In this document: positions 35,061 through 43,570 of the stretch, in pieces
Numbering within the stretch: the first letter of the stretch is position 1
How the letters are laid out: every line of letters begins with the position of its first letter
NCBI GenBank assembly: GCA_035656095.1
Contig: DASRTE010000005.1
Span: forward strand, 1-64,000
Length of the DNA stretch: 64,000 nucleotides
Direction of reading: 5' to 3'
DNA from: DASRTE01 sp035656095
Lineage (GTDB): Bacteria > Actinomycetota > Actinomycetes > Jiangellales > Jiangellaceae
Program-made: the position numbers and the translations under genes
Notes under the pieces: generated by a model
Database searches by the model: none
What the model was told of the DNA's origin: nothing
Seen by the model: the letters and a program-made list of their open reading frames with translations, nothing else

Positions 35061-35288
35061 GTGGAGGTCAAGATCGGCGTTCACAACGCCACGCGCGAGC
35101 TCGTGCTCGAGAGTGCACAGACTCCGGACGAGGTCCAGAAGGCCGTCTTCGACGCGCTGGGCGGCAAGAGCGGCGTGCTCGACCTCACCGACGAGCGCGG
35201 CCGGCGCGTCATCGTCGTCACCGCTCACCTGACCTACGTCGAGATCGGCGAGCCGATCGAGCGCCGGGTGGGCTTCGGCGCGCTCTAG
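35061..35288 (+). CDS. DUF3107 protein (TB9.4 family)
   Basis: 75-aa conserved actinobacterial protein (Rv3208A type). MEVKIGVHNATRELVLESAQ and HLTYVEIGEPIERRVGFG are the family ends. Small alpha/beta fold, cytoplasmic, function unknown; M. tuberculosis TB9.4 is an antigen. GTG at 35061 gives the usual MEVKIG start and sits about 7 bases after GGAAGGG; a GTG two codons upstream (35055) would add two residues. Confidence 0.92.
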   Translation: MEVKIGVHNATRELVLESAQTPDEVQKAVFDALGGKSGVLDLTDERGRRVIVVTAHLTYVEIGEPIERRVGFGAL

Positions 35289-35399
35289 GCGACACTCGAC
35301 GGCACACCGCCCGCTGTGCTTGCCGTGCAGTCGTGGGGCGCGCGATGATCGCTCCGTCGACTGCCGTTCCGAACGACGCGGCGTACGAGAGGAGCAACC

Positions 35400-35672
35400 A
35401 TGGATATCGTCGACATCATCGGTCTGATCATCGCCGGGCTCGTCATCGGAGCGCTCGGCCGCCTCGCCGTTCCGGGCAAGCAGAACATGCCGATCTGGGT
35501 ACACCTGATCGTCGGCGTCGTCGCTGTCCTGGTCGGCTACTGGATCGCCGCACTGCTCGGCGTCGACGAGACGGATGGCATCGACTGGATCCGCTGGATC
35601 ATCAGCATCGTGGTCGCCGCCGTCGCCGTGTACCTGGTTGCCAGGCTCGGTGCTCGGAGGTCCGTCACCTGA
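35400..35672 (+). CDS. GlsB/YeaQ/YmgE family membrane protein
   Basis: 90-aa protein with three hydrophobic segments (IIGLIIAGLVIGALGRLAVP, WVHLIVGVVAVLVGYWIAAL, IISIVVAAVAVYLV). The G-x-L-A-R/G-x-L-A-x-P motif after the first segment is typical of transglycosylase-associated / GlsB stress membrane proteins. Location: cytoplasmic membrane; exact role unknown. An AGGAG ribosome site lies before the ATG. Confidence 0.92.
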   Translation: MDIVDIIGLIIAGLVIGALGRLAVPGKQNMPIWVHLIVGVVAVLVGYWIAALLGVDETDGIDWIRWIISIVVAAVAVYLVARLGARRSVT

Positions 35673-35707
35673 TGCACCGCCAGAGCGGCGCCGACCCTTC
35701 GTAGCTC

Positions 35708-36391
35708 CTACGCGGTGAGCCCCAGCGCCTCCATCCGCTTGGCGTGGTTCTCGGTCAGTCGCGCGAAGACGCGCCCGATGGCGGCCAGATCCATGCCCGG
35801 CCGGTCCACCCCGCCGGCGGCCAGCGCCGAGAGCGAATCCCGTTCGGCGGCGACCCTTTGCGCCTGCGACAACGCCTCGCCGACCAGCCGGCGCCCCCAC
35901 AGCGCCAGCCGTCCACCGATGCGGGGGTCCGCCTCGATCGCCGCACGTACGCGGTCGACCGCAAACCCGGAATGGCCGGTGTCGGCCAGCACGTCGAGAA
36001 CCAGCGAGCGGGTCTCGTCGTCGAGATAGGCGGCCACCTCGCGGTAGAAGTCGGTGGCGATCCCGTCACCCACGTACGCCTTGACGAGGCCCTCGAGCCA
36101 GTCCGCCGGTGTCGTGTGGTCGTGGAAGGCCTCCAGCGGCTCCCGGAACGGCGCCATCGCCGTGTCGGCGTCGACACCGAGTGCCGCCAGGCGCTCCCGC
36201 AACCGCTCGAAGTGGTGGAACTCGGCCACGGCCATCCTTGCGAGCGCCGCCTTGTCGCCCAACGTCGGCGCCATCTCGGCGTCGGCGGCCAGGCGCTCGA
36301 AGGCGGTCAGTTCGCCGAGGCCGAGGACACCCAGCAGGTCCACCACCGCCGCCCGGTACTCCGGGTCGTCCAGTGCCGCCGCTGTGGTCAT
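35708..36391 (-). CDS. Ferritin-like protein (tRNA hydroxylase MiaE-like fold)
   Basis: 227-aa helical protein related to ferritin-like di-iron proteins, Rv3210c type. Iron-ligand-like residues appear in LGLGELTAFERLAADAE, MAVAEFHHFERLRERL, WLEGLVKAYVGDGIATDFYR and SLVLDVLADTGH. Members are annotated as ferritin-like or tRNA-(ms2io6A) hydroxylase-like; the true substrate in actinobacteria is not settled. ATG at 36391 is used because homologues begin here; the frame is open further. The 700-bp gap upstream separates it from the divergent DEAD-box helicase. Confidence 0.87.
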   Translation of the reverse strand: MTTAAALDDPEYRAAVVDLLGVLGLGELTAFERLAADAEMAPTLGDKAALARMAVAEFHHFERLRERLAALGVDADTAMAPFREPLEAFHDHTTPADWLEGLVKAYVGDGIATDFYREVAAYLDDETRSLVLDVLADTGHSGFAVDRVRAAIEADPRIGGRLALWGRRLVGEALSQAQRVAAERDSLSALAAGGVDRPGMDLAAIGRVFARLTENHAKRMEALGLTA

Positions 36392-37106
36392 GGCGGCACG
36401 ATATCCGTTGTCGGTGACGGCACAGGGCTTGGCATGGACCGGCGAGGGGGCGGAGCCACCTGCCCGGCCGGCTCTCCAGGGCCGCTCGTGGTGCGACTGC
36501 CGCACCAGCCCCGCAGAGCGCCCGGTCGAGCCCGCGACCGGCTACGCCTCCCCCTGGTCGCGGGCCCCCCATCTCCCTGTTGATCATGGCGGAACGGGGC
36601 CTCGAGGGCCGAGTTCGGCCCCACTTGGCCATGATCAACAGGAAATCGGGGCAGGTGACGCATGCCACAAATCGCTCTCTGGACGCCCGCCGTCCGCAGG
36701 CGGCTCTACCCGGCCTCCGCCGCCATGCGACGCCCGCCCTCAGCGCGCCGACGGGTGTGGTTGAACGATCAATCCAGATACGCTGCTGGACTCGACGCGA
36801 GCGCTCGAGGCCGCGCTGGCACGCCATGGCCATGCTGGTCGAGGCCCGCTTCCGCAAGCAGCTCCACCCCAGCCTCCCCTGAGCCTCTCGTGCACCGACA
36901 TGATCAACGGGTGGAATCGGGGCATGACCTGTACTGTTGGGAACGTATCCACGGCGTCCGGGCGAAACGGGCGCCCCTCGAGACAGCCCCCGGCGTCCGC
37001 CCAGCACCACGCCGCGGCCCTCCGCCGACGCGGAGACGTGCCCCGTGGTGCCACGACGAACGGCGGTCCTCGCCTCGAGACCCGACGACCGAAGAGGCGA
37101 AACGCC
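36392..37106. other. Long intergenic region with repeats; leader of DEAD-box helicase
   Basis: No protein gene can be supported. It holds an inverted repeat at 36576-36642, annotated separately, and a second copy of that repeat's right arm at 36899-36928 (CATGATCAACGGG then AATCGGGGCA, compared with CATGATCAACAGG then AATCGGGGCA at 36630). The rest is GC-rich without an ordered structure that I can defend. Much of 36930-37106 is probably the transcribed 5' leader of the helicase. Confidence 0.6.
36576..36642. repeat. Inverted repeat of the GTTGATCA family
   Basis: CCTGTTGATCATGGC (36576-36590) pairs perfectly with GCCATGATCAACAGG (36628-36642); inside, GGGGCC and GGCCCC can pair as a second stem. 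It shares the GTTGATCA core with the repeats at 5604 and 20593. It lies upstream of the two divergent genes flanking it. Confidence 0.8.
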
Positions 37107-38717
37107 CTGACCACATTCACCGACCTCGGGGTCCTGCACCCCATCGCCGACGCCCTCGAGCGCGTCGGCATCATCGAACCGTTCCCGATCCAGGAGATGG
37201 CCCTCCCTGTTGCGCTCATGGGCAGCGACCTGATCGGCCAGGCCCGTACCGGCACCGGCAAGACCATCGCCTTCGGCGTGCCGCTGCTGCAGCGCATCGT
37301 CGCACCGGGCGACCGCGACTACGATCTGGCGGCCGACCCCGGGAAGCCGCAGGCGCTCGTGGTCGTCCCGACCCGTGAGCTGGCCGTCCAGGTGACGTCC
37401 GACCTGGTCACCTTCTCGAGTGTGCGTGCCGTGCGGATCCTCACCGTGTACGGCGGCCGCGCATACGAACCCCAGGTGGAGGCGCTGCGCACGGGCGTCG
37501 ACGTCGTCGTCGGCACGCCCGGGCGGCTGCTCGACCTGGCCGGACAGGGTCACCTCGACCTCAGACATGTCAAGGTTCTCGTGCTCGACGAAGCCGACGA
37601 GATGCTCGACCTCGGGTTCTTGCCCGACGTCGAGAAGATCGTCGGACTGACCCCGGAGTTGCGGCAGACGATGCTGTTCTCCGCGACCATGCCCGCCGCG
37701 GTGGTGAGCCTGGCCCGGCGGTACATGCGCCATCCCCTCAACATCCGGGCGGAGTCACCGGACCAGACCCAGACCGTGCCGACAACCGCGCAGTTCGTCT
37801 ACCGCGCGCACTCGCTGGACAAGGAGGAGATCATCGCCCGCCTACTGCAGGCCGAGGGCAGGGGCCTCACGATGATCTTCTGTAAGACCAGGCGGCAGGC
37901 CCAGCGGCTTGCCGACGACCTCGGGTCCCGCGGTTTCGCAGCTGCCGCGGTCCACGGTGACCTCGGTCAGGGAGCCCGGGAACAGGCGCTGCGTGCCTTC
38001 CGCAACGGCAAGGTGGACGTCCTCGTGGCCACCGACGTCGCCGCTCGCGGCATCGATGTCGAGGGGGTCACCCACGTCGTCAACCTCGCCTGCCCGGAGG
38101 ACGAGAAGACCTACCTCCACCGGATCGGCCGGACCGGCCGGGCCGGCGCATCCGGCGTCGCGGTCACGCTGGTCGACTGGGAGGACGTCGCACGCTGGAA
38201 GATGATCAACCGCATGCTCGACCTGCCCTACGACGACCCGGCCGAGACCTACTCGTCCAGCGAGCATCTCTTCCACGATCTCGGTATACCGCCCGGCACG
38301 ACCGGCCGGCTGCCGGAGGCCGCCCGGACCCGGGCCGGCCTGGACGCCGAGGAGGTCGAGGACTTGGGCGAGACGGGCAGACGCGCGGGCGGTCGGGTCG
38401 GCCGGACGCGCACGGGAGGCGGCTCCTCGCGTGGTCGCCGCGACGCTGGAGGCCGATCCGCCCAGCGCGACGGCGGGTCCGCAGACAGACGCGACCAGAG
38501 CCGCACTGAGCACGACCCACGGGCCGGCGATACGGCAGCGGAGCGGCGGCCACGCCGCAGCCGAACGCGACAGCGCACCCGTGGCGGCGTACCGGTCACC
38601 GAGCCGGCCGGGACCACGGCCACCGGCCCACAGCCATCGGAGTTCGCGGAACCCTCGAGCGGCACCCGACGCCGCCGTCGTCGACGGCGCACGTCCACGA
38701 CGTCCGAAGCGGGCTAG
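37107..38717 (+). CDS. DEAD-box RNA helicase (RhlE type)
   Basis: 536-aa ATP-dependent RNA helicase (Rv3211 neighbourhood). Q motif PFPIQEMALP, motif I ARTGTGKT, Ia PTRELAVQV, II VLDEADEMLD, III SAT, V TDVAARGIDVEGV and VI HRIGRTGRAG, then an Arg/Gly/Ser-rich basic tail of about 130 residues for RNA binding. The start is uncertain: homologues begin at TTFTDLGVL, which here follows a CTG codon (37107) with GAGGCG 9 bases ahead. The nearest in-frame standard start is GTG at 37038, and an ATG lies at 36900. Likely roles are ribosome assembly and cold response. Confidence 0.9.
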   Translation: MTTFTDLGVLHPIADALERVGIIEPFPIQEMALPVALMGSDLIGQARTGTGKTIAFGVPLLQRIVAPGDRDYDLAADPGKPQALVVVPTRELAVQVTSDLVTFSSVRAVRILTVYGGRAYEPQVEALRTGVDVVVGTPGRLLDLAGQGHLDLRHVKVLVLDEADEMLDLGFLPDVEKIVGLTPELRQTMLFSATMPAAVVSLARRYMRHPLNIRAESPDQTQTVPTTAQFVYRAHSLDKEEIIARLLQAEGRGLTMIFCKTRRQAQRLADDLGSRGFAAAAVHGDLGQGAREQALRAFRNGKVDVLVATDVAARGIDVEGVTHVVNLACPEDEKTYLHRIGRTGRAGASGVAVTLVDWEDVARWKMINRMLDLPYDDPAETYSSSEHLFHDLGIPPGTTGRLPEAARTRAGLDAEEVEDLGETGRRAGGRVGRTRTGGGSSRGRRDAGGRSAQRDGGSADRRDQSRTEHDPRAGDTAAERRPRRSRTRQRTRGGVPVTEPAGTTATGPQPSEFAEPSSGTRRRRRRRRTSTTSEAG

Positions 38718-38727
38718 CCGCGCCGAT

Positions 38728-38783
38728 GCCAGGTCTCTCCCCCCGTTACCGGGTGCGCAGACCTGGCAACGGGGGGAGAGACC
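38728..38783. terminator. Overlapping hairpins between convergent genes
   Basis: GGTCTCTCCCCCCGTT (38732-38747) pairs perfectly with 38768-38783. Alternatively, GCCAGGTCT (38728-38736) pairs with AGACCTGGC (38759-38767). The two stems share bases and exclude each other. Being tail-to-tail between the helicase and the L,D-transpeptidase, it likely ends both transcripts. Confidence 0.7.
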
Positions 38784-38802
38784 CTCTTAACGTGATCATT
38801 CT

Positions 38803-39543
38803 CTAGCGGACGACCACCACGGGGGTCCCGACCGGAGCGAAATCCCACAGGGCCGCGGCGTCCACGACGTCCTGACGGATGCAGCCGTCGGACAGCGGCG
38901 TTCCGAGGCCGGACAGCGTCTGCACCTCCGTCCCGCTCGCCGTGTCCACCGGGATGTCGTGGAAGCCGATGTTCGACCGGGCTCCGCGGTGGAATCGGAC
39001 CATGTACTCCATCGTCTCGGTGCCGTGCCAGCTGGTGGCGTGCCGGGACCTCGAGAAGACCCTGTAGCTCCCCGGATCGAGCTGGTCGTACCGGCTGCCG
39101 GACACCTTGTACGTCCGGACCACCGTCGAGTCGGTGACGAGCCACACCTGCTGGGCCCCGATGGCGTAGACCACCCGTGTTCCGGAACCGCTGTCGGCCG
39201 GCAGCGTCGCGGTCGCTGCAGGCTTCGCGTCCTCCCGCGGTGTCGTCGGCGGTGCGGGGGCAGCGCGTGCGGCAGCCGCGACCTCATCGGGCGGTGAGTC
39301 ATCGGCCCACGGTGCCCGGGCGTGCGTGACATCGGGCACCTCGGACCGATGGGGAGGCAGGTCGGGCAGGACGCGGATGGTCGACCCTGCGGCGCGGTCC
39401 GGTGCCTGAAGGGCGTCGAGGGCGAGGAGCGTCGCAACGGCGGTGACGGCCGCGACGGTGACGACGGCAAGACGCCGCAGACGCACCCGGCGCCGGGCGA
39501 GAAGCCGCGCATCACGCCGGGAAGCGCTGCTGGGCCCTCGCAT
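38803..39543 (-). CDS. Secreted L,D-transpeptidase (YkuD)
   Basis: 246-aa protein with a basic N-terminus and one membrane segment (LAVVTVAAVTAVATLLALDA), a Pro/Ala-rich spacer (about 50-120), then a YkuD catalytic domain. The active site is NIGFHDIPV followed by PLSDGCIRQDVVDA, with catalytic Cys in SDGCIR and His upstream. It would make 3-3 peptidoglycan cross-links or attach proteins outside the membrane. ATG at 39543 has AAGGACGGTGGA just before it. Shorter than the large Ldt proteins of mycobacteria and without an Ig-like domain. Confidence 0.92.
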   Translation of the reverse strand: MRGPSSASRRDARLLARRRVRLRRLAVVTVAAVTAVATLLALDALQAPDRAAGSTIRVLPDLPPHRSEVPDVTHARAPWADDSPPDEVAAAARAAPAPPTTPREDAKPAATATLPADSGSGTRVVYAIGAQQVWLVTDSTVVRTYKVSGSRYDQLDPGSYRVFSRSRHATSWHGTETMEYMVRFHRGARSNIGFHDIPVDTASGTEVQTLSGLGTPLSDGCIRQDVVDAAALWDFAPVGTPVVVVR

Positions 39544-39682
39544 TCCACCGTCCTTCGTCCTGCCGGCACCGTAGTCCCATGGGTGACATCCGAGGGTACG
39601 CGCCAGGGTCGCCGACCGGTCAACGCCGGACTCACACGTGCGCCGCGTACGCCGAGGACCGTCATTTAGGTACCGTGACGCT

Positions 39683-40582
39683 GTGAGCACACCGCCCTTC
39701 CTGTCGTTACCGGAGGGTGTTCGTCCTGTGCGGATACGTACCCACAGGACCCAGACCGCCGCCCTCGTCGCGGGCACGTCGGCGGCGGACCCCACCGTCG
39801 TCCTCGTGCCGGGCTGGACGGGTAGCAAAGAGGACTTCGTCGCGCTCCTCGCACCACTGGCCGAGGACGGTTGGCATGCACTGGCGATCGATCAGCGCGG
39901 CCAGCACGAGACCCCGGGGTCCGATCGCGAGGGTGACTACAGCCTGTCGGCGCTGGCCGACGACCTGCTCGCCATTGCCGCCGAGGTCGGCGAGGGCCCG
40001 GTGCACCTGGTCGGGCACTCCCTCGGCGGGTTGGTGGCCCGGGCCGCGACGATCGCCGAGCCGCATGCGGTCGCGTCGCTCACCCTGCTCTGTTCAGGAC
40101 CCGGTCCGCAACCGGACGAGAGACATTTCCTGCTGCGGGCGATGGCCGACGCCATTCCCGCCATCGGTCTGCCGGCCACGTGGCAGGCCAAGCGAGCCTA
40201 TGAACGGTCTCAGGGCGTCCCTGAGCCGCTGCCGGAGATCGAACGGTTCATGCAGCTCCGGTTCCTGAACAACCATCCGGTCTCCCTGCGGGAGATGACA
40301 CTTCACCTCACTCGCGCGTCGGACGACCTCGAATCCCTGGCGGCCACCGGTGTTCCGGTGCTCGTGGCCTTCGGTGCCGCCGACGACGGGTGGCCGACCG
40401 CCCTTCAGCGCGACATGGCCGCCTCGCTCGGTGCGCCATTGGCCGTCATCGACGGGGCCGGTCACTCCCCCGCGGCCGAACGGCCGGAGCAGACCGTTGC
40501 GGCGCTGGCACGGTTCTGGGCCGCCCTCCGGCGGGGTGCACCCGAGAGTGAGGGTCGAACCGATCGGGCGTCGGTGCAGTGA
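39683..40582 (+). CDS. Alpha/beta hydrolase (LipV-like)
   Basis: 299-aa alpha/beta hydrolase. Oxyanion region LVPGWTGSKEDFV, nucleophile elbow HLVGHSLGGLVARA (Ser in GHSLGG), acid GAADDGWP and His in DGAGHSPAAERPE complete the triad. Cytoplasmic, no signal. It resembles LipV (Rv3203) of the same conserved block, a predicted esterase or lipase; the substrate is not evident. GTG at 39683 is the likely start. Its TGA stop shares one base with the ATG of the next gene, so both are coupled. Confidence 0.9.
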   Translation: MSTPPFLSLPEGVRPVRIRTHRTQTAALVAGTSAADPTVVLVPGWTGSKEDFVALLAPLAEDGWHALAIDQRGQHETPGSDREGDYSLSALADDLLAIAAEVGEGPVHLVGHSLGGLVARAATIAEPHAVASLTLLCSGPGPQPDERHFLLRAMADAIPAIGLPATWQAKRAYERSQGVPEPLPEIERFMQLRFLNNHPVSLREMTLHLTRASDDLESLAATGVPVLVAFGAADDGWPTALQRDMAASLGAPLAVIDGAGHSPAAERPEQTVAALARFWAALRRGAPESEGRTDRASVQ

Positions 40583-40995
40583 TGACGCGCCGGGGCGGTG
40601 GCCGTCGTGGCTCGATGGAGATGCGGGTACCGCTGTCCACCGAACCCGGCGAGGTTCCTCGCGTGCGCCAAATGGTCCGCGCAACCCTGCACTCCTGGGG
40701 GTTGGCGGACTCGGAGGACGTCACCCTGCTGCTCGTCAGCGAACTCGTCACCAATGCGCTCCTCCATGGTCTCCCGCCACTCGAGTTGCGACTCAGCGCT
40801 GACGGCGGCCGCGTGCGGGTCGAGGTCTTCGACGCCGCCGGCGACCACCGCCCGGCGCGCCAGTTCGCACCGCTGGACGCCGCCCGCGGGCGGGGCATCG
40901 AGATCGTGGCAGCCCTCGCCAGCCGATGGGGCAGCGCGCCGGCACCGACGGGCAAGGTGGTCTGGTTCGAGGTCGACCCCGCCAGCGGCCACTGA
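40582..40995 (+). CDS. Anti-sigma-factor-type ATP-binding protein (RsbW-like)
   Basis: 137-aa GHKL ATPase domain alone. LLLVSELVTNALLHG is the N box, followed by VRVEVFDAAGDHRP (G1 box) and ARGRGIEIVAALASRWG (G2). This architecture belongs to actinobacterial RsbW/SpoIIAB-like regulators that bind sigma factors or anti-anti-sigma proteins. No partner sigma gene is nearby. The start ATG overlaps the hydrolase stop (TGATG). Confidence 0.88.
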   Translation: MTRRGGGRRGSMEMRVPLSTEPGEVPRVRQMVRATLHSWGLADSEDVTLLLVSELVTNALLHGLPPLELRLSADGGRVRVEVFDAAGDHRPARQFAPLDAARGRGIEIVAALASRWGSAPAPTGKVVWFEVDPASGH

Positions 40996-41018
40996 CCGCC
41001 GCCACAGATCGGCCCGGG

Positions 41019-41855
41019 TTATTGGGGCCCGAGGCCCGCCCATGGTGACCGCTCGGCCGAATGTGCCCTTCCCTGCGGACAGAGGCGGCGGAAGTCGCAC
41101 CAGCTGCACAGGCTCGAGGGGCGCGGCGGGAACACGTCGTCCCCGGTCTGCCCGATCGCGAAGGCGGCGTCGGCCGCTGCGCACTCGGTGGCGATGTCGT
41201 CGGCCCGGCCCAGGTGTCGTTCCACGGTGCTGCCGTCGTGTTCCCAGACGTGGATCTCGCCGGACGGCAGGTGGTGCAGCTCGACCCGACGGCAGGTCGC
41301 CCGGAGCGTGCGAGCAGTCGCTGCGGCGTAGACCGCAAGAGCCAGCGACGTTCGGGCGTCGTCGACGGACAGCAGGTGCCGGCCGGTCTTGTAGTCGACG
41401 ACGACGAGCTCGTCCTCGCGCTCGTCGATCCGGTCCACCCGACCCGTGAGGGCCATGCCACGGTAGATCATCGCCACCGTCCGCTCGATGCCGCGCGGCT
41501 CGTCATCGCGGTCGAGGTGGGCGACGTAACGCTCCACCATGGCCCGCGACCTGGTGGCCCACTCCGCAGACTGAGCTGCGTCGCGGAAGCCCTCCGACCG
41601 CCACGCCCGCTCCGTCAATGCGCCGGCCGCACCGACGCTCCGGCGCGCCGGCGGCAACCGCCACCACTCGGCCAGAGCCAGGTGGACGACGGCTCCGAGC
41701 GTGTTGTGCGCCCAGGGTGGGCCCTTCGGTGGCGCCGGCCGGTCCAGGTAGGCGAAGCGGTATCGCCGCGGGCAGTCCAGCCACGTGGTCAACCGGGTCG
41801 GCGTGGCGCGGTACAGGCGGCGCGGCATTCCCGCCAGCAGCGCCTGCTCGCTCAT
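41019..41855 (-). CDS. RecB-family PD-(D/E)xK nuclease
   Basis: 278-aa stand-alone RecB-like exonuclease. Nuclease motifs: LGAVVHLALAEWW, ALTGRVDRIDERE, LVVVDYKTGRH and LALAVYAAATA. Cysteines in LTTWLDCPRRYRF and LCSWCDFRRLCPQG match the iron-sulfur staple of this nuclease family. ATG at 41855 is chosen; the longer upstream frame overlaps the PHP gene and is a shadow. Probably works in DNA repair; the partner is unknown. Confidence 0.92.
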   Translation of the reverse strand: MSEQALLAGMPRRLYRATPTRLTTWLDCPRRYRFAYLDRPAPPKGPPWAHNTLGAVVHLALAEWWRLPPARRSVGAAGALTERAWRSEGFRDAAQSAEWATRSRAMVERYVAHLDRDDEPRGIERTVAMIYRGMALTGRVDRIDEREDELVVVDYKTGRHLLSVDDARTSLALAVYAAATARTLRATCRRVELHHLPSGEIHVWEHDGSTVERHLGRADDIATECAAADAAFAIGQTGDDVFPPRPSSLCSWCDFRRLCPQGRAHSAERSPWAGLGPQ

Positions 41856-41907
41856 ATGCCCGCCACGACCGCGCGGTCGGCCTCGGCGACCAGCCGGACC
41901 GCGCCGT

Positions 41908-42786
41908 TCATGCGACGCCCAGCCGGGGAGCCTGGCGGCCCGCGGCCGTCGCGGCCCGCCGGGCCAGGTCGAGAAGGCGCTCGTACTCGTCCCTCGCGGT
42001 CGTGTTGACCCCGAGCACATGGCCGACCTTGCCGGTGCCGTGATAGTCGCTCGACCCCGTGACGACCAGGTCGAGGGCTGTCGCGACCTCGAACAGTGCC
42101 GCCCGATCGGACCGGTCGTGATCCTCGTGGTCGACCTCGATTCCGGCCAGTCCGGCCTCTGCCAGCCTGCGGATACCTTCTGCGTCGAGCACACGCCGCG
42201 AACCACGGCCCCACGGATGCGCCAGGACGGCCACGCCTCCGGCGTCGCCGACCATCCCGACGGCGTCCACGGCGGCAGGGGCGTACTTGGGGACATAGGC
42301 CGGTCCGCCCTCCCACAGCCAGGCGGCGAACGCCTCGGACCGGTCGGCCACGTAACCCTTGGCCACCATCGCGTCGGCCACGTGCGGACGACCGAGCGTC
42401 GAGGCCCGGCCGGCAACGGCCAGGACGTCGTCCAGGTCGATGGGCAGGCCTGCGTCGGTCAGCAGGTAGGTCATCTCGATCAGGCGCGTCGCGCGGCCGT
42501 CCCGGACCCTGGCCAGCTCATCGGCCAGCGGCGCGTACCCAGGATCGGGAAGGTAGGCGAGAACGTGGACGCCGGCGCCGTGCAGCCTGGTCGACATCTC
42601 GACACCCGGCACCACGACGACGCCGGCAGCCACCGCTGCCCGGGTCGCGGCCGGCCAGCCGTCGAAGGTGTCGTGGTCGGTCAGGGCGACGACGTCCAGC
42701 CCGGCAGCGGCGGCGTTGGCGACGAGCTCGGCCGGGGAGTCGGTGCCGTCGGAGACGCTGCTGTGGGTGTGGAGGTCGATGCGCAC
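41908..42786 (-). CDS. PHP-domain phosphoesterase
   Basis: 292-aa PHP protein. Metal ligands: MRIDLHTHSSVSDGT, VALTDHDTFDGW, VVVPGVEMST, VLAHPWGRG, AGIEVDHEDHDRS and TGSSDYHGTGK. Family members act on 3',5'-nucleoside bisphosphates or trim RNA 5' ends (RNase AM type). Cytoplasmic. ATG at 42786. The RecB-like nuclease follows 53 bp downstream on the same strand, a common actinobacterial pairing. Confidence 0.93.
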   Translation of the reverse strand: MRIDLHTHSSVSDGTDSPAELVANAAAAGLDVVALTDHDTFDGWPAATRAAVAAGVVVVPGVEMSTRLHGAGVHVLAYLPDPGYAPLADELARVRDGRATRLIEMTYLLTDAGLPIDLDDVLAVAGRASTLGRPHVADAMVAKGYVADRSEAFAAWLWEGGPAYVPKYAPAAVDAVGMVGDAGGVAVLAHPWGRGSRRVLDAEGIRRLAEAGLAGIEVDHEDHDRSDRAALFEVATALDLVVTGSSDYHGTGKVGHVLGVNTTARDEYERLLDLARRAATAAGRQAPRLGVA

Positions 42787-42895
42787 CCTGCGTCCATCCC
42801 TGTCACGTTGCGATGCCGGACGTCAGCGATCGTAGAGACCAGCGCCGGTGGTCACGTCGACCGTGCCCACATCTGCGGTGGAGGCATCGACGTGG

Positions 42896-43537
42896 TCACC
42901 GGGGTGCCTCCCTGGTCAACCAGGGCGGCGGCGTGCCGTAGGGCAGGAGATCGGCCTCGTGCCCGAGGTCTCGCAGATCGGCGATGGGAAGATCCTCGAC
43001 CAGCATGACCCCCGCGCTCTGGGGGCGGAGCACCGCCCACAGCCATCGCCCGCGCCACTGCCCGACGTAGACGGCGCGGTCGCCGGGGCAGTCGACCCAC
43101 CACAGCGGGACCGACCGGCTCTCGACCTCGAGCTTGGCGTGCGGCTCCTGCTGGACCGCTGCGCCGGGGTCGGCGCCCTCGACGCCGGCAAAGCGGGCAC
43201 CGAGGCCGACACCAGGCTCCTCGGCGACCAACATCAGGTCCGCCGGGCCACCCATCGGGTTGGGTCCGCTGGTGACGACACCGGTCGCCCGAACCCCCGA
43301 CACCTCGTCGCCCGCGTGCAGGATGGCGCCGACCACCCACCCCCTGGGCATCGGCCAGGACAGCCACAACGGAACGGCCGACCGTTCGCCGAGCTGGCGG
43401 GCCAGCCGGGCACTGGGCGCGGTGATCGGCTGAAGGGGGTACACGTCGCCGTGGATCCGGCAGCTCCACCGGCTCGACCACACTCCCGGCGGGCGGACCT
43501 CACCGCCGCACCGGGGACACGCGGCCCGACCCTTCAC
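42896..43537 (-). CDS. DUF6758 family protein
   Basis: 213-aa actinobacterial protein with a short zinc-like start (ACPRCGGEVRPP and the SCRIHG segment), then VPLWLSWPMPRGWVVGAILH, GPNPMGGPADLMLVAEEPGVGLGARFAG and VPLWWVDCPGDRAVYVGQW, a pattern conserved across the phylum. No known function. It lies upstream of the PHP gene and downstream of the two-component system on the same strand. Confidence 0.9.
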   Translation of the reverse strand: MKGRAACPRCGGEVRPPGVWSSRWSCRIHGDVYPLQPITAPSARLARQLGERSAVPLWLSWPMPRGWVVGAILHAGDEVSGVRATGVVTSGPNPMGGPADLMLVAEEPGVGLGARFAGVEGADPGAAVQQEPHAKLEVESRSVPLWWVDCPGDRAVYVGQWRGRWLWAVLRPQSAGVMLVEDLPIADLRDLGHEADLLPYGTPPPWLTREAPR

Positions 43538-43570
43538 GCCGACGACGTTCCCGCGAAGATCGCCGGGGCG

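Noticed and set aside
36580..36882. 100-aa open frame in the gap before the DEAD-box helicase
   Set aside because: It begins inside the inverted repeat, has no ribosome site and no recognisable or coherent composition.
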